Origin: a bacterium | GTDB lineage: Bacteria; Planctomycetota; Planctomycetia; Pirellulales; Pirellulaceae | Length of the DNA stretch: 64,000 nucleotides | Assembly (NCBI GenBank): GCA_030430075.1 | Contig: JAUIGN010000010.1 | Location: 124,001 to 188,000, forward strand | Direction of reading: 5' to 3' | Shown here: positions 54,905 through 62,019 of the stretch, piece after piece | How the letters are laid out: each line of letters opens with the position of its first letter | Position numbering within the stretch: position 1 is the stretch's first letter | Program-made: the position numbers and the translations under genes | The notes under the pieces: generated by a model | What the model was told of the DNA's origin: nothing | The model's input: only the letters and a program-made list of their open reading frames with translations | Database searches by the model: none

Positions 54905-57900
54905 TTACTTGCCGGACACCCATTGCGCTTGAGCCGCCGAACCCGGCACGTCCGCCAGGGTCAGGCGGAGCGGATCGGAACGGTGGTCACGGTCAATCGC
55001 GAACGTCAGCGTATGACGTCCCGTCGACAGGCTCAGCTTCATCTTCTCCCGCAGCGGCGTCGGCTTGCTGTCGAGCCAGAATTCCAGGTTGGCGGACGAG
55101 TTGAAACTGATCATGACTTCACCGGGCGTCGTGACCTCGATCTGGCAACGAACGAAACTGGTCGGCGGCGTCTCCCGGTGCGGCTTGAGGTGGGGTAACC
55201 CGGCCAGCGGAAGTTGGCCGCTCACCAGGCTGTACGCCGGTTCCCAGCTCAGAGCGGCATCATCCGTCGCGGCGATGTCGAAACTGGTACGGTTCAGCCG
55301 GCGATGAGCTTCCGGCGTATGGATCAATGTCTCCCACCGGCGTGCGACGCGGGCGTTACCGACCGCGAATTCCCCCACCTTCCCCAGGCGGGAAAGAAAC
55401 GTCACCAGATCAACCAGCTCGGTCCGGGTCAACGCATCCGCCGCACCGTCGGGCATCAACGAACGGCCGTCGACCTTTTCGTCGATCGAGTCCACTCGAA
55501 TCGTGACGAGGCGATCCTCTGCGTCACGCAAGACGAGCTCGGTGTCGTTGCTGCGGACCGGGATGCCCGTCGTCACCCGACCATCGTCGGTGACGACAAC
55601 CAGCGAATGATAGTTCTCCTTGACCTTCTTGGCCGGCTCGATCAATGCTTCGATCAAATAGTCGACCTGGGCACTGGCGCCGACACTGATCAGGTCCGGG
55701 CCAACCAGACCGCCGGCACCTCCGATGGCGTGGCACTTCAGGCACTGCAGCTCGCGACGGCGAAAGATCGCCTGCCCGCGGTGCGGATCTCCCCGCTCTG
55801 ACACCTCCTGCACCAGCGAGGCGACGAGCTCGGGTGTCAGTTTCCACCCTGCATTGTTCAGCTCGCCCGCCTCCTGAATCGCCCCAATCAAGGATTGGTC
55901 CGGCTGTCCCGAACCGCGCACCACACGCAGCAACAACTTGGCGACGTCCGTATCGATTTGGCGGTCGTCGAGTGCGGCGGCCAACGCAGCCGGGCCTTGT
56001 TTTCGCTGCAGCAACTGGCCGACCACCGCTGCGGGATCGTCTCCCGCCGCCATCTTTGTCAGCCGTGCGGCCGCGAGCTGAGCCGCGCGGTGCGGGGCGA
56101 GCGTCGCCAAGACATTGATCGCCCGTTGGCCGACCTCTACTCCGTCGGCGAAGCCTGAGATTCTCACCAGTTCCTTGACGCTGGCTTCGCCGCCGAGCGA
56201 CGCGATCGCATCGACGGCAGCCAGCCGGACCCGCAACGGCTCGTCGGCATCGCCGGCCAGCTCGTTGAAGGTCTGCCGCAACGATTCCACTTTCCAGACG
56301 CCGGCCGCGCGTGCCGCGGCAGCACGCAACGACTCGTCGGAATCGGTCAGTAACGCGGCCAACGCCGCCAGGTCGCCGGCGGGCCGGACCTTCCGTTGCC
56401 GCGTGCTGTCGGCCATCGCATTCAGGAGTTGCTGACGCTGCTCGGCCGGCAGATCCGACGCCGTGTCCACGACCATTTCCAACAACTGAGCCAGTTCGTC
56501 CGGGCCGCCCAGGGTTGCCACCAGCGTCAATACCTGCCCGCTCCGCTCGGCCGGCACGCGCTGACCGCGTACCAGGTTCAGCAGCGGACGGGCGATCGCC
56601 GGGGAATCGACGGCCTGCAAGGCGAAAGTAAGATGCTCAATCCGGCCGTCGAAATCGAGACTGCCGTCTTGGACCAAGGGAAGCCAGTGTGCCTTGAGTT
56701 CCCGCATCGTCTTCCAGAGCGCGAAATCGAGGAACCGGTCGAGCGGTCGATCGAGGGCCAGCAGGGCGGTCTGGGCCGCTTCCGTCGTGGGCACCGCGGC
56801 CAACGCTCGGACCGCTTCCAGACGGACGCGCGGATGCGGATCCGTCACACCGACCCGGTACCGTTCCAGGGCATCGCTGCGCAGACGGGGTTGCCAATCC
56901 GAGGCGACGCGCATTGCCGCCGCCCGCACTCGATGGTCGCCGGACTGCAACAGTTCCAGCAGCAGGCCTTCGTTGACCGAGTTCAGCGCCTGGTAGAGCC
57001 AGAGCGCCTCGAGCCGGTGATGATCGAATTGTGCGTCGTCGCGGTCGAGCGCCTCCAGCCAGGCAGCCAGCGGCGTACGAACGGCTTCCAGGCCGCGTTG
57101 CTTCAAGAGCAGCTTGGCATGCAGCCGGTTCCACTGTTCCGGATGCTTGAGAACGTCCAGGAGCGACTCGGTCTCCGCACCAACCAATTCGACCCGTTTC
57201 ACCAAGGGGCGGTCCTTGGCCGTGATCCGCCAGATCCGTCCATGCGTATGGTCGCGCCGCTCGTCGCGAAAGTCGACTTCGCCGTGTTGGATAATCGGGT
57301 TGTACCAATCGGCCACGTAGATGGCGCCGTCCGGACCCATCTTGACGTCGATGGGGCGAAACGCCACATGCGACGTCTTGATTAACTCCGTCTCCTGCCG
57401 AGAGGCATATCCGGCTCCATCCTCGCGAACGACGAACCGGCAGACGCGGTGTGCCCGAAAATCGTTTGTGATCATGTTGCCGGCGAAGTCGTCCGGCAAA
57501 TGGCGACCGGAGACAACCTCCAGCCCGCAATGTTTGGGGCTGCCCGGATTCAAGCCGGTCAGCAAGCGCTTGGCACCCGGCGAGGAGACGAAGACCGAGC
57601 CGGGGAAGACATAGTTGATGCCCTCGCGGTAGGCGCCGTCGGTAGCGAACGATTGCCCCCAGGCGTCGAAGTGATGGCCCCAAGGGTTGACGAAACCTTT
57701 GCAAAGCACATCGAGTTCCAGCGTCTCGGGACGAAACCGCCAGATCCCTCCGCCGTTCAAGCGGCGGACACCGTGGGGCGTTTCGATGTGGCTGTGGATG
57801 TAGATCGACTGGTTCATGTAGAGGCAGCCGTCGGGACCCCAACGCAACGTGTGCAGTAGATGGTGGGTATCCTCGGTTCCAAAGCCGGAAAGAACGATCC

Positions 57901-58396
57901 GCCGCCGGTCTGCCCGCCCATCGTCATCGGTGTCCTGCAGGTGCAGCAGTTCGGTGCTGTTGGCGACATACGCACCTCCGTCGCCCGGAATGACGCCGGT
58001 GGGAATCAGCAGGCCGTCGGCGAAAACGGTTGTCGTCTCCGCCGTGCCGTCCCGGTCCTTGTCTTCCACGACCAGGATCTTGTCGGTCGCCTGTTGTCCC
58101 GGTTTGATATGCGGGTACACTTCGCTGCTGGCAATCCAGAGCCGCCCGGCCGCGTCGAAATTCATCTGGATCGGCTTGGCAATCAGCGGATCCGAGGCAT
58201 ACAAATTGACCTCGAAGCCGTCGGCGACAATAAACGATTTGCGCTCGATTTCCGGATCCGGATCGGGAATGTCCTTGAGGTCGCGTTGCCCGTACGCCGG
58301 CTGCCCGCCCGCGATCATCAGCCAGGTGACAAGGACCAGAATTAACGGGGCGGTACGAAGTGCGGCGCGGCGCGAGGCGGAGAGTGAATTCATCAT
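54905..58396 (-). CDS. PVC-type haem-binding CxxCH protein with HEAT repeats
   Basis: 1163 residues from the ATG at 58396, an adjacent in-frame ATG lies one codon later. A signal peptide (TAPLILVLVTWLMIAGGQPA) leads into a dehydrogenase-type beta-propeller (about 40-430; FEVNLYASDPLIAKPIQMNFD, GRLWIASSEVYPHI, TGVIPGDGGAYVAN, GPDGAIYVADWYNPIIQHGE). Then come HEAT-like repeats (about 440-780), a c-type cytochrome domain with CLKCH (RRRELQCLKCHAIGGAGGL), and a C-terminal carbohydrate-binding-like beta domain (about 1040-1150). Family PVC-type membrane-bound dehydrogenases are typical of this phylum; substrate unknown. It follows the SGNH gene by 40 bp and precedes the C39-like gene. Confidence 0.93.
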   Translation of the reverse strand: MMNSLSASRRAALRTAPLILVLVTWLMIAGGQPAYGQRDLKDIPDPDPEIERKSFIVADGFEVNLYASDPLIAKPIQMNFDAAGRLWIASSEVYPHIKPGQQATDKILVVEDKDRDGTAETTTVFADGLLIPTGVIPGDGGAYVANSTELLHLQDTDDDGRADRRRIVLSGFGTEDTHHLLHTLRWGPDGCLYMNQSIYIHSHIETPHGVRRLNGGGIWRFRPETLELDVLCKGFVNPWGHHFDAWGQSFATDGAYREGINYVFPGSVFVSSPGAKRLLTGLNPGSPKHCGLEVVSGRHLPDDFAGNMITNDFRAHRVCRFVVREDGAGYASRQETELIKTSHVAFRPIDVKMGPDGAIYVADWYNPIIQHGEVDFRDERRDHTHGRIWRITAKDRPLVKRVELVGAETESLLDVLKHPEQWNRLHAKLLLKQRGLEAVRTPLAAWLEALDRDDAQFDHHRLEALWLYQALNSVNEGLLLELLQSGDHRVRAAAMRVASDWQPRLRSDALERYRVGVTDPHPRVRLEAVRALAAVPTTEAAQTALLALDRPLDRFLDFALWKTMRELKAHWLPLVQDGSLDFDGRIEHLTFALQAVDSPAIARPLLNLVRGQRVPAERSGQVLTLVATLGGPDELAQLLEMVVDTASDLPAEQRQQLLNAMADSTRQRKVRPAGDLAALAALLTDSDESLRAAAARAAGVWKVESLRQTFNELAGDADEPLRVRLAAVDAIASLGGEASVKELVRISGFADGVEVGQRAINVLATLAPHRAAQLAAARLTKMAAGDDPAAVVGQLLQRKQGPAALAAALDDRQIDTDVAKLLLRVVRGSGQPDQSLIGAIQEAGELNNAGWKLTPELVASLVQEVSERGDPHRGQAIFRRRELQCLKCHAIGGAGGLVGPDLISVGASAQVDYLIEALIEPAKKVKENYHSLVVVTDDGRVTTGIPVRSNDTELVLRDAEDRLVTIRVDSIDEKVDGRSLMPDGAADALTRTELVDLVTFLSRLGKVGEFAVGNARVARRWETLIHTPEAHRRLNRTSFDIAATDDAALSWEPAYSLVSGQLPLAGLPHLKPHRETPPTSFVRCQIEVTTPGEVMISFNSSANLEFWLDSKPTPLREKMKLSLSTGRHTLTFAIDRDHRSDPLRLTLADVPGSAAQAQWVSGK

Positions 58397-58436
58397 AGGT
58401 ATTGGGGCGTTCGGCTGTTCCGGGGCCGCACGGCGC

Positions 58437-59708
58437 TCAATCCGCAACGCGGCGTACTTCGTACTGCCGCGGTTGTGGAAGGCGGAGGGCCGCGATTTCT
58501 TTCTCTTGTTGGGTGACGAGCGGATCGAACTGGGGAATCTCGACAGCGTTGTTGCCCTGCTCGTGTTTACGAAACAAGAACAGGTACGTTTCGTTCTGCG
58601 GCCGGTAGCGATGGAAATACCACTGGTTCTTGGCCACCACCGCCTGACGCAGTTTTTCAGCCTGCTGCTGACCGCCCCGCTGGGCGAGCGTTACGCCGGC
58701 GGCCCATTCTTCGGCAGCGGCCGCCTGGATCGCCTGGCCGTCAATCGTGAGTTCGTACGTGCCGGCGGACAGGCCGCGGATTGTCAGCCGTCCCTGGGGC
58801 AGCGTCGAGGGGCTCCCGTGGTCGTTGTGTTGAGATGCCTCCAACTGATCATCGCGGACCGCGAAGCGAGCACCTGCGGGCGATCCGTCTTTGGTGATGG
58901 TGGTCAGCGTCTGCACCGTGCAGCCGGTCGCATCGAGCGATTGCCGGGCAACGTCCAGGTCCAGCTTCCAGGCAACCGTGCGGCCACCCAGCATGCGGGC
59001 GAAATGAGGTGCGATCGCGCGATAACCGAGCGGGCTTGGATGCACACCGTTCTCCGTTAACGTTTGCCCGGGTGGCAGATCGTCGCGAGCCGCACGCATC
59101 ACCGCCGTCAGATCGGCGACGGGCAGTTGCCGAGTTGCCGCCGTGGCACGTATTGCGCGCCGATAGACGGCCAGGTCGTCGTTGTACGCCGCCGGCGAAG
59201 GAAGGCCGCCTCCCAGGTCTTCGTAGGCGTGGGGTAGCAACACAATGACCCGAGTCGGCATGGCCTCCAGCGTATCGAGCAATCTGGCCAGCCCCTGTTG
59301 GAACACGGGGAGCCCCGCCGTGCCGGCATGCGCTTCGTTGCCACCGTAGTTCACAATGACCACCGTCGGTTCAGCATCGCGAACGTCCTTTTCGAGCCGC
59401 TTGAAGCCATCTTCGACCGACCCGAAGACGGCCCGCGCCTCGCCAAAAACGTTGTCGCCGCTCCAGCCCAGATTACGAACCACCAGGTCCGTCTCTGGAT
59501 AACCGCTCAAGAGCGCGGCTTCACACTGGCCGTACGCCTGCATCCGCTCGAAAAACGTACCACCCAGAAGGACAACGCGGTCTCCGGGCCGCAAGCTGAG
59601 TTCATCGTCGGCCGCCAGTGGCTGAAGCGGCCCGATCGCGGCGAGACCCAGTCCCGAAACAACCAGCGCCAGGAGTGATAGCATCGCGGGCCGACAGGTG
59701 GTTTTCAT
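58437..59708 (-). CDS. SGNH/GDSL-hydrolase-fold secreted protein with altered catalytic motif
   Basis: 423 residues from the ATG at 59708, the start of a signal peptide (LSLLALVVSGLGLAAIG); 47 upstream codons are not family-like. SGNH-type blocks are LLGGTFFERMQ (block I position), NLGWSGDNVFG (block II, Gly), IVNYGGNEAHAG (block III, Asn) and NGVHPSPLGYRA (block V, His). In block I, GGT stands where GDS is normal, and in block V Asn replaces the usual Asp. So the nucleophile Ser and the acid are not recognisable. It may bind rather than cleave, or use another mechanism. It is first in a minus-strand group with the PVC haem gene 40 bp on. Confidence 0.85.
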   Translation of the reverse strand: MKTTCRPAMLSLLALVVSGLGLAAIGPLQPLAADDELSLRPGDRVVLLGGTFFERMQAYGQCEAALLSGYPETDLVVRNLGWSGDNVFGEARAVFGSVEDGFKRLEKDVRDAEPTVVIVNYGGNEAHAGTAGLPVFQQGLARLLDTLEAMPTRVIVLLPHAYEDLGGGLPSPAAYNDDLAVYRRAIRATAATRQLPVADLTAVMRAARDDLPPGQTLTENGVHPSPLGYRAIAPHFARMLGGRTVAWKLDLDVARQSLDATGCTVQTLTTITKDGSPAGARFAVRDDQLEASQHNDHGSPSTLPQGRLTIRGLSAGTYELTIDGQAIQAAAAEEWAAGVTLAQRGGQQQAEKLRQAVVAKNQWYFHRYRPQNETYLFLFRKHEQGNNAVEIPQFDPLVTQQEKEIAALRLPQPRQYEVRRVAD

Positions 59709-59919
59709 AATCTGTCGTTTTCGTAAAAATGAGGGTTGTGGAGACGAGCACGATTGGCGGTGACAATTCACGATGGGGATCGCCCGGCAAGCGGCCGGCC
59801 ATCCACCAGGGAAGCGTCTCTCGGCAATCGTACTCGAAGATCCCCTCAATTTCTACGGATTGCACACGGCCCCGACACCGGTGTCCGATGGGCACGACGG
59901 CCTGCGATTCGGCCACGTG

Positions 59920-59925
59920 AAGGAG
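59920..59925 (+). promoter_or_regulatory. Strong ribosome binding site of the His-rich gene
   Basis: AAGGAG is 7 bases before the ATG at 59933, one of the clearest Shine-Dalgarno sites in the window and evidence that this small gene is expressed. Confidence 0.75.
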
Positions 59926-59932
59926 AAACGTT

Positions 59933-60241
59933 ATGTATCGCTTGATTCTCGGATTGGCTGTCCTTGTGACGCTCGGGTTTGCCTCGCAGGATGCGCTTGC
60001 CGGCCACGGTCGACGTGTTGTCCGCCGGCACCATGGTGTTTATCACCACCATCGGATCCCGCACCGCGCCGTCTACCGGGCGCCCATTGTTCGCTATGGG
60101 CACCATCACGTTGGCCACCAGCACGTCTACCACGGGCCGATTGTGTATCCGTCATACGGCCATGTCGTCCACCACTATGGCTACGCTCCGGCCGGCTTCT
60201 TCTATGGTGGCCACGGAATTTCCATCCGCATCGGCTACTGA
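59933..60241 (+). CDS. Small secreted His/Tyr-rich protein
   Basis: 102 residues. A signal peptide (LILGLAVLVTLGFASQDALA, cleavage near 23) precedes a mature peptide of about 79 residues with 17 His, 11 Tyr and many Gly, in clusters such as RRHHGVYHHHRIPHR, YGHHHVGHQHVYH and GHVVHHYGY. No Cys is present. The composition fits binding of divalent metals (Ni, Zn, Cu, Co) or a basic structural peptide of the cell wall. Planctomycetes encode many such small exported His/Tyr-rich proteins, without known function. The strong ribosome site argues that it is real. It is divergent from the SGNH gene and convergent with DUF1501. Confidence 0.75.
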   Translation: MYRLILGLAVLVTLGFASQDALAGHGRRVVRRHHGVYHHHRIPHRAVYRAPIVRYGHHHVGHQHVYHGPIVYPSYGHVVHHYGYAPAGFFYGGHGISIRIGY

Positions 60242-60573
60242 GCGACGCAACCACAACGCTTCATCGCGGGTCATCACAAACTCAGCGCGGGTCACGCACG
60301 CGCTCTCCCGCTCGGCGCGGGTCTCTGACCCCGCCGAAACCGCTGACCGAAGGTCTCCCACCCCGCCGACCGAAGGTCTCCCACCCCGCCGACCGAAGGT
60401 CTCCCATCCCGGCGGCACGAGAGAGGTCGCCCACCCCGTCGGCACGACCGAAGTTTTCCCACCCCGGCGGCACGATAGCCTCGTTCCCGCCGTGAGTGGG
60501 ACGCGTTCCCATGATGTAACGGGCTCGACGGAACCCGTCATCACTACCTGCGTGGTCGTTGGTCGTTTACCAA
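60242..60573. other. Convergent intergenic region
   Basis: 332 bp between the His-rich gene and the DUF1501 gene. About 60% is repeat sequence around the 49-bp element, including degenerate copies from 60261 to 60479. No gene is visible. Confidence 0.7.
60310..60404 (+). repeat. REP-like 49-bp element (site D) with 23-bp right-side tandem
   Basis: The 49-bp element at 60310-60358 is identical to site A. Unlike A-C, its right part is also amplified: CACCCCGCCGACCGAAGGTC plus TCC occurs at 60359 and 60382 (23 bp each), with decayed copies to about 60479. Decayed left-type units lie at 60261-60309. Confidence 0.9.
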
Positions 60574-62019
60574 CTATGCGATGATTTTCTGGACGACTTC
60601 ACCATGCACATCGGTGAGTCGGAAGTCGCGTCCCTGGTAGCGGAACGTCTGGCGGAGGTGGTCGATGCCCAGCAGTCGCAGCATGGTGGCGTGCAGGTCG
60701 TGGACACTGACGACGTCGTCGACTGCGTTGTAGCCCAGCTCGTCGGTGGCGCCGTGCGTGATTCCACCCTGGATCCCGCCGCCCGCCAGGAACATGGAAA
60801 ACCCTTTGATGTGGTGGTCTCTCCCGGTTCCTTGTGCCATGGGTGTGCGCCCGAATTCGCCGCCGAAGACGATCAGCGTTTCGTCGAGCATTCCGCGTTC
60901 TTTCAGATCCTGGATCAGGGCCGCGGTGGGTTGGTCCACTTCGCCGGCGCTCCCTTTGATCTTGGGCTTGATGTTGCCGTGATGATCCCAGCCGCGGTGA
61001 TAGAGCTGGATGAAGCGCACGCCCCGTTCGGCCAGGCGCCGGGCCAGCAGACAGTTGGCGGCAAACGTCCCGTCGCCGCCCTTCGTGCCGTAGCGTTCGA
61101 AGACATGCTCCGGTTCGTCAGACACATCCATCAGTTCCGGAACACTGGTCTGCATCCGGAACGCCAATTCGTACTGGGCGATCCGCGTGGCGATCTCCGG
61201 ATCGTCTTCGGTTTGATTGAGCGTTTGATTGAGCGCATTGACGGCAGACACGACGTCCCGCTGCTTGCGGTCGTCAACACCTTGTGGGCTGCTGACATAG
61301 AGGACCGGATCGCCGGTGCCGTGAAACTCGACCCCCTGATAGCGGCTGGGCAGAAAGCCGCTGTGCCATTGGCGGGCGGCAATCGGTTGCGCCTGGCCGT
61401 GGCGGCCCAGCGACGTGAGGACCACGAAGCCGGGCAGGCTGTCAGTTTCCGCACCCAGACCATACGTCAACCAGGACCCCATTGCAGCTCGACCGGAGAT
61501 CGTGGTCCCGGTATTCATGAACGTGTGGGCCGGGTCGTGGTTAATCGCTTCGGTCTTTAAGGAGCGGATGATGCACATCTCGTCGGCCACGGTTCCCAGC
61601 CGAGGAAAGATCTCGCAGATCTCCTGCCCGTTTTCGCCATACTTCTGATAGGCGTGCTGGGGTGCAAAGCAGGTGAGTTGCTTGCCCTGCAACTGGGCGA
61701 TCGGCTGGCCCTTGGTGTACGATTCCGGCATCGGCTGGCCGTGCATTTCCGCCAGCTTCGGTTTGTGATCGAATGACTCGAGGTGTGACATGCCGCCGGC
61801 CATGCAAAGCCAAATCACCCGCTTGGCGGTGGGCGCGAAATGCAGCGGGTTGATCGTTCCCTGCGTGCCGACTCGTGCTTCGCTGGCGGCGAGCAACCGA
61901 GGATCCATCAGCGAGGCCAGCGCCGCCGTCCCCAGCCCGGTCAACGATCTGCCCAGAAAGGTGCGCCGCGAATTGTGCGTGCCGATCACATCTTGCAAGT
62001 GCATGCCAACTACCTTCAT
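60574..62019 (-). CDS. Tat-exported DUF1501 protein (second copy)
   Basis: 481 residues. The Tat signal is NSRRTFLGRSLTGLGTAALA (RR at 18-19). DUF1501 motifs include RVIWLCMAGGMSHLESFDHK, TEAINHDPAHTFMNTG, FIQLYHRGWDHHG, LIVFGGEFGRTPM and GTGRDHHIKGFSMFLAGGG. The ATG overlaps the stop of the upstream iron-sulfur gene by 4 bp (ATGA), so translation is coupled. This copy is not preceded by a DUF1549 gene in the window, unlike the copy at 37858. The iron-sulfur neighbour suggests an electron-transfer setting; function unproven. Confidence 0.93.
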   Translation of the reverse strand: MKVVGMHLQDVIGTHNSRRTFLGRSLTGLGTAALASLMDPRLLAASEARVGTQGTINPLHFAPTAKRVIWLCMAGGMSHLESFDHKPKLAEMHGQPMPESYTKGQPIAQLQGKQLTCFAPQHAYQKYGENGQEICEIFPRLGTVADEMCIIRSLKTEAINHDPAHTFMNTGTTISGRAAMGSWLTYGLGAETDSLPGFVVLTSLGRHGQAQPIAARQWHSGFLPSRYQGVEFHGTGDPVLYVSSPQGVDDRKQRDVVSAVNALNQTLNQTEDDPEIATRIAQYELAFRMQTSVPELMDVSDEPEHVFERYGTKGGDGTFAANCLLARRLAERGVRFIQLYHRGWDHHGNIKPKIKGSAGEVDQPTAALIQDLKERGMLDETLIVFGGEFGRTPMAQGTGRDHHIKGFSMFLAGGGIQGGITHGATDELGYNAVDDVVSVHDLHATMLRLLGIDHLRQTFRYQGRDFRLTDVHGEVVQKIIA

